Below are positions 33,168-40,752 of a stretch of DNA of 64,000 nt, one piece after another. The number at the start of each line of letters is the position of its first letter. Position 1 is the first letter of the stretch. A program made the position numbers and the translations under genes. The notes under the pieces were generated by a model. The model saw nothing but the letters and a program-made list of their open reading frames with translations, did no database searches and was not told the origin of the DNA. Origin of the DNA: an uncultured Neglectibacter sp. (lineage in GTDB: Bacteria; Bacillota; Clostridia; Oscillospirales; Acutalibacteraceae). The DNA lies in contig CAJFSY010000007.1 in the NCBI GenBank assembly GCA_904419785.1, forward strand, positions 1 to 64,000. The letters are read 5' to 3'.

Positions 33168-34754
33168 TTATCCCTCGTAATACAGCTTGGTCATATCATG
33201 GAAGGTCACGGGATAGAAGGTGTAGCCTTTCAGGTCTTTCCGGCTGGCCACCACCAGGTTGGGGTCGCAGATATACACACCCACAGCCTGCTCCGTGAGA
33301 ATCTCCTGGCAGCGCTTATAATTATCGATGCGGGCCTGCTCATCCATCTCCGTAACAGAATCCGCGATGAGCTTATCATACTCCTCATTGGAGAAGTGAT
33401 AGAAATTCCGGGAATAGTTTGTCTCAAACCGGCCCAGAACAGCGTCGGGGTCCAGCTTGCCGGTCAATCCGATGATAGTGCCTTCATAGTTGGCGTTGGT
33501 GTACACATCCTCCAGCCAGGCGGCCCATTCAATGGTATCGATGTTCATGGTGATATTGATCTGAGCCAGCTGCTGGGCGATGATCTGGGCGGTGTCGATA
33601 TGGGCCTGGTAGTTGGCCGGAACTTTCACCGTAAACTCGAAACCGTCGGCATAACCGGCTTGTTCCATCAGCTCTTTGGCCTTTGCCACATCGGTATCGT
33701 AAGAGCCTTCCAAGTCCCCGTTATAGTAGACTTCCATCACAGGGCTGAAATTGGTGTAGAGTTTTGTGGCGTACCCGCCGAACACACTGTTGATAATCTG
33801 GTCTTTGTCAATGCAGTAGTTGATAGCCTGGCGGACTTCCAGCTTGTTGAAGGGCTCTACCTCGTTGTTGAGGGCAAAAATCTGCACCATGTTCTGGGGA
33901 GAGTTATAAATGTCGAACTGGCTTTCCAGCACAGCGGCGTCGTCGGCGTTGATGGAAGCAATATCCAGCTGGCCGGACTGCAGCGCGGAAACAACCGCGG
34001 CGGAGTCGGTCATGATATAGAACTCGACCCGGTCGATCTTGGCCATACGTTCTTCATCATAGTAATCCTCATTCTTTTCCAGCACCACACGCTGGGAGGG
34101 AGTATACTCCACAAATTTGAAAGGGCCGGTACCTACAGGAGCGGTAGCTTGATCCGCGTATCCCTCGGGAAGGATAGGATCGATATTCACCGACAGGAAA
34201 GCCGCCGAGGGCTCTTTCAGATGCACCACAAAGGTGTAAGCATCAGGAGCCTCCACGCTGTCCACGATTTCATAATCGGAGGACACAGACTCGTTGCCAT
34301 CCAGACCGGCAAAGTTATTGTAAGAATACAGCACGTCAGCGGAATCGAAATCATCGCCGTTGTGGAACTTCACGCCCTGACGCAGATGGAACGTATAGGT
34401 CAGGCTGTCCTCAGAGATCTCCCAGCTTTCGGCCAGGCCGGGGATGATCTCCCCTTTTTCATTATAAAGGCAAAGGCCCTCGAACACATTATGGAAAATA
34501 GCGTCCGTATCCGATGCGGCGGACTGCCAGGGGTCCAGGCTGTCGGGCTCAGAGCCGATATTCATCCGCACCACGGTTTCTTCGCCGCTGGTCTCCGGCT
34601 GGCTCTCATTGGAAGCGCTGCTTTCAGAAGTCTGGCTGCCGGAAGCAGTGGAAGAACCGGAAGTGGAACTGCCGTCGTTGCCGCCGCTGCATCCAGCGAA
34701 CGCGGTCAGCATCATAGCCAAGGCAAGCACAAGGCTCAGGATTCGTTTCTGCAT
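33168..34754 (-). CDS. dppA: Peptide-type ABC transporter substrate-binding lipoprotein (DppA/OppA, SBP family 5)
   Basis: The 528-residue protein has a lipoprotein signal ending in the lipobox LTAFAGC (Cys about 21), a Ser/Gly/Thr-rich linker to about residue 60, then the family 5 binding domain. Diagnostic segments are GSEPDSLDPW, HNVFEGLCLYNEKGEIIPGLAESWEIS and FHLRQGVKFHNGDDF. It captures peptides or other ligands outside the membrane. It is the first gene of the operon, with GGAGAA upstream of the ATG and a promoter at 34793-34821. Confidence 0.94.
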   Translation of the reverse strand: MQKRILSLVLALAMMLTAFAGCSGGNDGSSTSGSSTASGSQTSESSASNESQPETSGEETVVRMNIGSEPDSLDPWQSAASDTDAIFHNVFEGLCLYNEKGEIIPGLAESWEISEDSLTYTFHLRQGVKFHNGDDFDSADVLYSYNNFAGLDGNESVSSDYEIVDSVEAPDAYTFVVHLKEPSAAFLSVNIDPILPEGYADQATAPVGTGPFKFVEYTPSQRVVLEKNEDYYDEERMAKIDRVEFYIMTDSAAVVSALQSGQLDIASINADDAAVLESQFDIYNSPQNMVQIFALNNEVEPFNKLEVRQAINYCIDKDQIINSVFGGYATKLYTNFSPVMEVYYNGDLEGSYDTDVAKAKELMEQAGYADGFEFTVKVPANYQAHIDTAQIIAQQLAQINITMNIDTIEWAAWLEDVYTNANYEGTIIGLTGKLDPDAVLGRFETNYSRNFYHFSNEEYDKLIADSVTEMDEQARIDNYKRCQEILTEQAVGVYICDPNLVVASRKDLKGYTFYPVTFHDMTKLYYEG

Positions 34755-34792
34755 AATTTTTTCTCCTTCGTCTCACTGATTTTCACACACAA

Positions 34793-34821
34793 ATTAAAAC
34801 TGTACGCAAACCACAATTCAA
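34793..34821 (-). promoter_or_regulatory. Candidate sigma-A promoter of the dpp operon
   Basis: On the minus strand TTGAAT-17-TTTAAT lies about 40 bases before the dppA start. Confidence 0.6.
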
Positions 34822-34832
34822 AACGCAACTTT

Positions 34833-35561
34833 TTATTGTATAGTGCACGCGCTGCCGCGCGGTATTTTCCCGTTGTTCAAAGCTTGAACCACATCGGCCA
34901 CGCGCCGGATATCCGGTACGCACCAGGCCAGCTCCAGTTCTTCAATGCCCAGCTTTCCCGGGGGATTCAAGATACAAAAATCCATCCCCACTTGGGAAGC
35001 CCCTACTCCGTCGTCGTAATAATTGTCGCCCACATATAGGCAGTTTTCCGGGTCCTCCCCAGAAAGCGCCAAGGCTTTCTCAAAAATGCGGCGGTCAGGT
35101 TTTTCTATCCCCACTTCGCTTGAGACCACAATGGGGTCCAGATAAGGGGTCAAACCATTCTGCTCCAGCACACTTCTGCAGGAAGGGTCCCAATTAGAGA
35201 TAAGCCCCGTGCGAATCCCCTGGTTTTTTAAATCCCGCAAAACTTCTATCGTAAAAGGGAACGCTTTCCATTCCGGGGGACGGTGGTCTTTCAGGGCTAA
35301 AAAATAAAGGTCCTCCGCCAGCTGGGGAAGTTCCAATTCCCGGCATACCTTTTGCAAAAAGCTTCGCAGCACCTCTGGGTCGCCTTTGCCCAAAGCGCCC
35401 CGATGTTCCCGCATAAAATACTTATTGGCCAAATGATAAGCCCATTGGGCTTTTTCCAAAGGAATGGGCTGGCCCAGTTTTTTAAAGTATTCCACATAAC
35501 GGCTGGGGATATCGCTTTGAGCCAAAGTCAGGCCCAAATCGAAAAACACGCGTTGTATCAT
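34833..35561 (-). CDS. HAD-superfamily phosphatase
   Basis: The 242-residue protein has HAD motif I FFDLGLTL (nucleophile Asp, with Gly in place of the second Asp), motif II LISNWD, motif III lysine in VGIEKPD, and motif IV YVGDNYYDD. A helical cap lies between motifs I and II. A substrate cannot be assigned. The ATG at 35561 is preferred with AGGAG 10 bases upstream; the ATG at 35570 lies too close to that site. It has its own promoter region at 35653-35683 with a perfect palindrome downstream. Confidence 0.82.
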   Translation of the reverse strand: MIQRVFFDLGLTLAQSDIPSRYVEYFKKLGQPIPLEKAQWAYHLANKYFMREHRGALGKGDPEVLRSFLQKVCRELELPQLAEDLYFLALKDHRPPEWKAFPFTIEVLRDLKNQGIRTGLISNWDPSCRSVLEQNGLTPYLDPIVVSSEVGIEKPDRRIFEKALALSGEDPENCLYVGDNYYDDGVGASQVGMDFCILNPPGKLGIEELELAWCVPDIRRVADVVQALNNGKIPRGSACTIQ

Positions 35562-35630
35562 CAATACCATATCTCCTATTCTGTCAAAACCACGTGGTAT
35601 TATAAAAGGAGTTTGTTTCACTTATACTGG

Positions 35631-35646
35631 GGATTTCATGAAATCC
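35631..35646. promoter_or_regulatory. Perfect 16-bp palindrome, candidate operator of the HAD gene
   Basis: GGATTTCATGAAATCC lies a few bases downstream of the minus-strand -10 element, where a repressor would block transcription start. Confidence 0.4.
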
Positions 35647-35652
35647 GCGTTA

Positions 35653-35683
35653 ATTATACCACAGAATGTTAAGTGGTTGTAAA
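35653..35683 (-). promoter_or_regulatory. Candidate promoter of the HAD gene
   Basis: Minus-strand TTTACA and TATAAT with a 19-base spacer that contains CCAC-N10-GTGG. The long spacer makes this either a weak or an activator-dependent promoter. Confidence 0.45.
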
Positions 35684-35796
35684 GTGAATTGTCCTATTTT
35701 CCCTGTTTTGTAAACGGAGAATTCTGTATTTTTGCAGTGGTTCTCGTGTAAATTCCCCGTTAAATGAAAAGGCATAAATTTTTTTGAAATTTCCTG

Positions 35797-35825
35797 TTGA
35801 CAACTTTCGAAACTAATGCTATAAT
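35797..35825 (+). promoter_or_regulatory. Consensus sigma-A promoter of tRNA-Leu
   Basis: TTGACA, 17-base spacer and TATAAT, a perfect match, located 44 bases upstream of the tRNA. Confidence 0.92.
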
Positions 35826-35868
35826 ATTTGAGCGTTGAGATGATTCATCTTAGCACACAAGTAAATAT

Positions 35869-35955
35869 GCAGGTGTGGCGGAATTGGCAGACGCGTATGG
35901 TTCAGGTCCATATGAGCGCAAGTTCATGCAGGTTCAAGTCCTGTCACCTGCACCA
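35869..35955 (+). tRNA. tRNA-Leu (anticodon CAG)
   Basis: An 87-base class II tRNA. The acceptor arms GCAGGTG / CACCTGC pair fully and CCA is encoded. The D-arm region is GGCGGAATTGGCAGACGC. The anticodon stem TATGG/CCATA encloses the loop TTCAGGT, giving anticodon CAG for CUG codons. A long variable arm follows, and the T-arm is AGGTTCAAGTCCT. It stands alone between its own promoter and terminator. Confidence 0.93.
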
Positions 35956-35957
35956 GG

Positions 35958-36005
35958 ACGAGTGTTCTTATAGCATTGGAAGCTGTAAAAGCACTCGTTT
36001 TTTGT
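35958..36005 (+). terminator. Terminator of tRNA-Leu
   Basis: ACGAGTG / CACTCGT arms with a 27-base loop followed by a T6 run, starting 3 bases after the tRNA. Confidence 0.75.
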
Positions 36006-36114
36006 TGCTTTTATCCGGGAATTAACAGCCACATCGGGGACCTTATCCGAACGATTTGGGAAAAGACGTGATCATGTACCTGATACTTAAAAATCCTTCC
36101 CAGACTTAATTTCT

Positions 36115-36155
36115 AAAAAAAGCCAGGTGCTGATTTTCTGCACCTGGCCTTTTTC
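36115..36155 (-). terminator. Terminator downstream of the tautomerase gene
   Basis: GCCAGGTGC / GCACCTGGC with a 9-base loop, flanked by an A run and a T run, so usable in both directions. The 60 bases on either side carry no gene. Confidence 0.85.
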
Positions 36156-36217
36156 TATACCGACGGCTTCCTTTCAAAACAACCTGCCGCTCGGGTATCC
36201 CGTTCTCTTTTCAAGCC

Positions 36218-36565
36218 TTAGAAGTTTCCGTTGTTCCAGCCCCAATCCGGTGTAGCCAGATAGCGGACATAGATATCCTTAGGGTCCACACCCAATTCCT
36301 TTTGGAACAAAGCGCACACGTCCCGGGTCATATTGGCGGAACCCTGGGAATCCACTTTATCCCCAAAAACTTTTACCTCAACAATGGCCATGGGTTTATC
36401 GTTCTCCCCACGGAACCACATACGACACTGGTCCTCCAGGGTGATCATCAGCCAATCCTCTGTTTTTCCCGGCAAATAGCTGATAATCTGCCCCAGCTGG
36501 CTTTTCATGATCTGAGCTGTGTCGTTTGAAACCTGTACATTTGTTTTGATCTGAATACAAGGCAT
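36218..36565 (-). CDS. MIF-like tautomerase
   Basis: The 115-residue protein begins MPCIQIKTNV, with the N-terminal proline (after Met removal) that is the catalytic base of the tautomerase superfamily, and ends with DWGWNNGNF, the conserved C-terminal segment of macrophage migration inhibitory factor (MIF)-type phenylpyruvate tautomerases. Length fits MIF (about 115). It would catalyse keto-enol tautomerisation of a small 2-oxo acid or similar compound. It is divergent from the ROK regulator, which may control it through the inverted repeat at 36584-36611. Confidence 0.85.
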   Translation of the reverse strand: MPCIQIKTNVQVSNDTAQIMKSQLGQIISYLPGKTEDWLMITLEDQCRMWFRGENDKPMAIVEVKVFGDKVDSQGSANMTRDVCALFQKELGVDPKDIYVRYLATPDWGWNNGNF

Positions 36566-36583
36566 ATTAAAAACCTCCTCCTT

Positions 36584-36611
36584 CCAGAGCGCCTTTTTTA
36601 CAGAGCTCTGG
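36584..36611. promoter_or_regulatory. Inverted repeat in the tautomerase/ROK divergent region, candidate operator
   Basis: CCAGAGC-N14-GCTCTGG, with an inner palindrome CAGAGCTCTG at 36601-36610, lies between the two divergent starts and just upstream of a TATAAT at 36632-36637 on the plus strand. ROK regulators bind such spaced dyads. Confidence 0.45.
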
Positions 36612-36687
36612 AACTTTTCTTTTTATTATAGTATAATCCTTTTTAGAACGATTGGGTAGGAAAACATACAGAAAAGAGCGAACTTCC

Positions 36688-37896
36688 ATGAAGATCACGC
36701 AGACAAAAGATATCCGGGCTGCTAACCGCTGGGAGATCATGCGGCAAGTGCTGCGACATTATCCCATCAGCCGGGCGGACATTTGCCGCCAGACAGGATT
36801 GAACAAAGCTACTGTCTCCACCATTGTAAAAGAGTGGATCGATGCCGGGCTTCTCGCCGAAACGGAGCTGGGCCACTCTGAGTGGGGCCGCAAACCTATT
36901 TTGCTCAATCCCCTTCACAGTGCCGGCTGCGCTGTGGCCTTGGATATCGACATCAATCAGGTTCAGGCCATTTTGACCGACCTTTCCGGAGAATCTGTTT
37001 TAGCCCGGGAACAATTCTCTACCACAGGAGAAAGTTTTCCAACAGTGTTTCAGTTGGTGTGTCAGGCTGTGGACAAACTTCTGACGCAGATGCCTTCTAC
37101 CCGTTATGGACTGGTGGGCATCAGCGCTGCCGTTCACGGCGTGGTGGATCTTTCCGGCCTGATCCGCTTTGTCCCCCGGAGGGGATGGCGAAATGTGGAT
37201 TTGCGGGCTCTTCTGGAAGAGCGCTATCAGGTGCCCGTCTCCTTGGACAACGACGGCAACCTGGCAGCTTTAGCCCAGCAGGATCTTATAGAAAACGAGA
37301 GCGAGGCAGAAGATGGCCAACCCCAGGATGCTCCCTTGCAAAGCTTGGCTATGGTAAACATTGGCAACTCCATCTCCGTGGGGCTCATCACCAACGGTGA
37401 AGTGTTCCGAGGCTTTCACGGCTTTGCCAACGCCATCGGCCATCACACCATCAACTTCGACGAACCGGTCCAGTGCTCTTGCGGCAAATACGGCTGCTGG
37501 GAGCAGTACTGCTCTGACGGGGCGGTGATTGCCCACGCCAATTCCGTGCTCCCCAAACCCATCTCCTCTATCCAAGAGCTGGTGGTGCTCATCCGCCATC
37601 AGGACCCGATAGCCCAGCAAGTATTGGACAGGTTCATCACCTACCTGGCGGTTGGGCTGACCAATATCATTTTTATTTTCGACTGCCAAGCCATCGTCAT
37701 CAGTTCAGAGCTCTTATATTCCCTGCCCTACTATCTGCCGGAAATTCTCCGGAAGATGGTGCTGCCCATCACCCATGCGGAAAAGGTGGTTCTTTCCCCT
37801 TTGGGAAAGAGCGGGCCCATCCTGGGAGCAGCCCAGCAGGCTATCTGCCAGTTCTACCAAGGCGTGGCCAACACCATTGAAACAACAAATGGATAA
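36688..37896 (+). CDS. ROK-family transcriptional regulator (NagC/XylR type)
   Basis: The 402-residue protein has an N-terminal winged helix-turn-helix (about 12-70, RADICRQTGLNKATVSTIV) and a C-terminal ROK sugar-kinase-like domain. The latter has VALDIDINQVQAILTDL (N-terminal ATPase-like strand), SLDNDGNLAALAQ and the zinc motif CSCGKYGCWEQYCS. It lacks a clear catalytic Asp environment to call it a kinase, so it is a regulator that senses a sugar-like ligand. The ATG at 36688 is preferred, since residues from there match the family. It is convergent with the NCS2 operon, separated by a shared terminator. Confidence 0.9.
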   Translation: MKITQTKDIRAANRWEIMRQVLRHYPISRADICRQTGLNKATVSTIVKEWIDAGLLAETELGHSEWGRKPILLNPLHSAGCAVALDIDINQVQAILTDLSGESVLAREQFSTTGESFPTVFQLVCQAVDKLLTQMPSTRYGLVGISAAVHGVVDLSGLIRFVPRRGWRNVDLRALLEERYQVPVSLDNDGNLAALAQQDLIENESEAEDGQPQDAPLQSLAMVNIGNSISVGLITNGEVFRGFHGFANAIGHHTINFDEPVQCSCGKYGCWEQYCSDGAVIAHANSVLPKPISSIQELVVLIRHQDPIAQQVLDRFITYLAVGLTNIIFIFDCQAIVISSELLYSLPYYLPEILRKMVLPITHAEKVVLSPLGKSGPILGAAQQAICQFYQGVANTIETTNG

Positions 37897-37910
37897 ACCC
37901 TATTCTCAGC

Positions 37911-37944
37911 AAAAGAGGAGCCGTTTTCTGGCTCCTCTTTTTAT
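37911..37944. terminator. Bidirectional terminator between ROK and the metabolic operon
   Basis: AAAAGAGGAGCC / GGCTCCTCTTTTT with a 7-base loop between convergent genes. Confidence 0.9.
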
Positions 37945-37983
37945 AGGATGGATCCCGCCCGTTCAAGCCGCAGATTGCAGCAC

Positions 37984-38934
37984 TCAATCGTAAAGCAGCT
38001 TGTGGCGGAAATAAAAGAAATGATCGCTGTGGGTATGGATGGAAAGCATCCGGGTGTGAGGATGGTCCTCGCTGGTGAATTCCTTGCCAAACTTGCCGAT
38101 GGTAAGGGCTTGACCGCCCACATAGATGCAGGAGTAGTTGAAAAACAGCTCGTCCATCATCTTCTGGGAAACTAGATAATGCATATAAGAAGGGGTCTCC
38201 ACCAGCAGTCGGTCAATGCCAAATTTTTTCAGCACATACAAAGCCACCTTGGAATCGGGAGCTGTGTCGCCGGTGCCGATAACCAGCACTTTGCCAGCGG
38301 CATCCCGCATGCTTTGGATCATCTCCTCGGTAACGGATTCTATAGAAGGAACGTCCACAAAGCAGGCATCGTTTTGGATATTTTTCCGGACCAGTTCCAT
38401 ACCCTTGCGGGAGGTGGAAATCATCACGGGCACTTCAGGAGTGTTGAAAAGAACATGGTCGAAGGGAATATCTGTTGCGTCCAAAGAAGTCACAATGTTC
38501 CAAGGCACAGGATTCTTGCCGTTTTCAATACGCATATTCTCCATATCCTGGTCAAACACATGGCAGGTATAATCGCTTTCCGCGTTCATGGTGCCAGCAC
38601 CCAGCATCACACCGTCCGACACTGCCCGGAGCATATTCAAAATAAACCAATCCGTGTCGGCGCCAGCAGGGTCATACTTATTTTTCTTGGCAATCAACGG
38701 CCCTTGGGGGGCGTCGGTGAAAGCAATCCGGCCGTCCAGAGAGGTGACCAGAGACGTATAGGTACAGGGCCGGTCCTCATGGAGTTCCAAAAACTTTAAC
38801 TCACCGTAAATTTCCCGGATTTTCTCGCAGCTCATGGTCTCCACCTGGCAGTGTGCCAATTCCGTGCTGGCGTAGACCCGCTGGACTTTCAACCGCTGGG
38901 AGTCAAAGGGCATTTTAAACAGGGATGTAGCCAT
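37984..38934 (-). CDS. RibD C-terminal/dihydrofolate-reductase-like oxidoreductase
   Basis: The 316-residue protein contains a RibD_C/DHFR-like domain: SLVTSLDGRIAF (N-terminal strand, substrate region), ADTDWFILNMLRAVSDGVMLGAGTMNAE (NADPH-binding GAGT), IGTGDT, and LLVETPSYMHYLV near the end. The family reduces the ribosylamino side chain of a pyrimidine in riboflavin synthesis, but related enzymes act on other heterocycles. It has no deaminase domain and no rib genes nearby. It is the last gene of an operon with two purine/uracil-like permeases, which suggests a heterocycle substrate; that is inference. Confidence 0.75.
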   Translation of the reverse strand: MATSLFKMPFDSQRLKVQRVYASTELAHCQVETMSCEKIREIYGELKFLELHEDRPCTYTSLVTSLDGRIAFTDAPQGPLIAKKNKYDPAGADTDWFILNMLRAVSDGVMLGAGTMNAESDYTCHVFDQDMENMRIENGKNPVPWNIVTSLDATDIPFDHVLFNTPEVPVMISTSRKGMELVRKNIQNDACFVDVPSIESVTEEMIQSMRDAAGKVLVIGTGDTAPDSKVALYVLKKFGIDRLLVETPSYMHYLVSQKMMDELFFNYSCIYVGGQALTIGKFGKEFTSEDHPHTRMLSIHTHSDHFFYFRHKLLYD

Positions 38935-38946
38935 AGCGCACCTTCC

Positions 38947-39678
38947 TCAGATCAAGCTGCCGCCGCAAACGTTCATGATCTCACCGGTGATAAACCCAGC
39001 CTCTTCGCTGGACAAGAACTTCACAGCGTTGGCCATATCGGCAACTTTTCCCATCTTGTGCAGGGGATACAGAGAAGCGTAAGATTCTTCCAGCGCTTTA
39101 GGGTCCTCAGCTTCCTGGAAGCGCTGTTCGATCATGGGGGTACGCACCAAGCCAGGCAGCACGCAGTTGACCCGCACCTTGGGAGCGTACTCCAATGCGA
39201 TGCACTTGGTCAGCATGATCACGCCGGCCTTGGAGGGGCAATAACCGATACGCTCGGGAATGGGCCGCACGCCCAGGTCGGAACCAATGGTGACGATGGA
39301 AGGGTCGTCGCTTTTTACCAGTTCCTTCACAGCGGCCTTGCACATATTGAACACGCCGCCCAGGTTGATGGAAAGCTCCCGCATAAAAGAGTCGTACTCT
39401 GTGTTCTCCAAGGACCCAATGAAAGTGACGCCGGCACAGCACACCAGTTTGTCCACCTTTCCAAAGGCTTCCACAGCCTTGTCTACCACATTCTGAGCTT
39501 GCTCGGGCTTGGTCAGATCAGCTTGAACATAGATGGCGTTTTCACTCTGGAGCTTCATGGCGGGCTCTACACCGCAGCCAACCAGCTTGGCGCCCTCATC
39601 CAGGAACATTTTCGCTACGCTCTCTCCAATGCCAGAACTGGCGCCGGTAACGATAACCACTTTATTTTCAAATTTCAT
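38947..39678 (-). CDS. Short-chain dehydrogenase/reductase (FabG-like)
   Basis: The 243-residue classical SDR has the NAD(P) motif TGASSGIG (about 12-19), the NAG-equivalent CCAGVT, the catalytic Ser in TIGSDLG, and YxxxK in GYCPSKAG. It ends with INVCGGSLI, as FabG-type SDRs do. The substrate is probably a hydroxyl compound processed by the neighbouring enzymes. It lies 12 bases upstream of the RibD-like gene in the operon. Confidence 0.9.
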   Translation of the reverse strand: MKFENKVVIVTGASSGIGESVAKMFLDEGAKLVGCGVEPAMKLQSENAIYVQADLTKPEQAQNVVDKAVEAFGKVDKLVCCAGVTFIGSLENTEYDSFMRELSINLGGVFNMCKAAVKELVKSDDPSIVTIGSDLGVRPIPERIGYCPSKAGVIMLTKCIALEYAPKVRVNCVLPGLVRTPMIEQRFQEAEDPKALEESYASLYPLHKMGKVADMANAVKFLSSEEAGFITGEIMNVCGGSLI

Positions 39679-39705
39679 TGCAGACAGATCCTTTCTAAAA
39701 ATAAA

Positions 39706-40086
39706 TTAGATGCGCTCGAACCGGCTGTAACGATGAATACCAAAGTTTTCCTCATTCTGCACGCAGCGGGTCAGCTTATAGGGATGCTGGAACTTAGACT
39801 CGAACAGGGCGATGAATTTGGCCTGCAAATCAGGATCGTCCACCTTGTGCCAGCTTTCGATGCTCTCCCACACAAAGATAAAGTGCATTTCGCCAGGCTT
39901 GTTGTCGTTGATCCACACTTCCTTATATAAGAAAGGAATGTGGTCGAACAGATCGGTGGTTGCCTCGCCCAGAGTCCACACCTCATGGTCTACTTCCAGA
40001 AACTCCTGTACGTGCTCCGGAGCAGTCTCAAAAACCAAATGCTCTACGGGATAATGTTCGTCTTTGACATAAGTGTAACCTTGCAT
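39706..40086 (-). CDS. Small TIGR03792-like (antibiotic-biosynthesis-monooxygenase-fold) protein
   Basis: The 126-residue protein resembles the TIGR03792 family: EFLEVDHEVWTLGEATT, FLYKEVWINDNKPGEMHFIFVWESIESWHKV and a final F.H.Y.L segment match that family's conserved pattern of Trp/Glu positions. The fold is probably a dimeric alpha-beta barrel, and a metal-independent monooxygenase or binding role is possible. No function is known to me. Located in the middle of the operon between the flavoprotein and the SDR. Confidence 0.6.
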   Translation of the reverse strand: MQGYTYVKDEHYPVEHLVFETAPEHVQEFLEVDHEVWTLGEATTDLFDHIPFLYKEVWINDNKPGEMHFIFVWESIESWHKVDDPDLQAKFIALFESKFQHPYKLTRCVQNEENFGIHRYSRFERI

Positions 40087-40169
40087 AATAAATCCTCCTT
40101 GTGTTTGATAGTTGATTTATGGTTGAGGTTTCTTTTTTGTTTTACGTCTTGCAGCTATTTTGACGCCGA

Positions 40170-40733
40170 TCAAACGCTTTCAGCTTTCATCTTTTCCGCC
40201 AATTCCACCACTTGCCGGGCAATATCCGGGCGGGTTTCCAGGGAGTCGTGGTCGGAGTTGGGCAGACATACCTCGCCCAGGAACTCAGCGCTCAGGTCGT
40301 TTAACAGGTTCTTCAGCACCAACTCCCCACCCAAGAATTGATTGGGGAAACTGGGTGCGCCTCCCACCATAAGGACCGCACCTTTGCGCAGGGGTTTCTC
40401 GGGCATATCGCCTCTTACATGGCCAGCCCAGTACACCTGGAACCGATCGATGAGGGCTTTCATTTTTCCAGTGATGGAGTGAAAGTACATGGGAGAAGCC
40501 AGAACCACGTTGTCGGCCTCTTCCAGCAGCTTGTATACCTCGTCCATGCCGTCGTGGATGCTGCACCCCTTCTTGTGCCAGCAGAACCGGCAATCTTTGC
40601 AAGGGGCAATATTTTCAGCGCGGTAAGCGTCGATGACAGTGTATTCGCCGCCCAGGGTATCTAGGAACAGCTTCACCATCTGATTGGTGTGGCCGTTTTT
40701 ACGGGCCGAACCGGTAATGACCAATGTTTTCAT
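40170..40733 (-). CDS. NAD(P)H-dependent flavodoxin-like oxidoreductase
   Basis: The 187-residue protein begins KTLVITGSARKNGHTNQMVKLF, the FMN phosphate loop of the NADPH-dependent FMN reductase family, and contains CKDCRFCWHKKGCSIHD, a cysteine-rich segment shared by iron-sulfur flavoproteins, then SPMYFHSITGKMKALIDR (flavin ring loop). It probably supplies reducing power to the other enzymes of the operon. The ATG at 40733 has GGAGGAAAG upstream; a longer frame is not supported. Confidence 0.85.
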   Translation of the reverse strand: MKTLVITGSARKNGHTNQMVKLFLDTLGGEYTVIDAYRAENIAPCKDCRFCWHKKGCSIHDGMDEVYKLLEEADNVVLASPMYFHSITGKMKALIDRFQVYWAGHVRGDMPEKPLRKGAVLMVGGAPSFPNQFLGGELVLKNLLNDLSAEFLGEVCLPNSDHDSLETRPDIARQVVELAEKMKAESV

Positions 40734-40752
40734 TATAACTTTCCTCCAAAAC

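Larger units (their letters stand above)
35562..35868. other. Divergent intergenic region between the HAD and tRNA-Leu genes
   Basis: This 307-base AT-rich gap holds no credible gene. It contains the palindromes 35589-35598 (ACCACGTGGT) and 35631-35646, a minus-strand promoter for the HAD gene and a plus-strand consensus promoter for the tRNA. Confidence 0.7.

Noticed and set aside
33111..35039. A 642-codon plus-strand frame opposite the dppA and HAD genes
   Set aside because: It is the complement of clear minus-strand coding sequence, and its product has no motifs.
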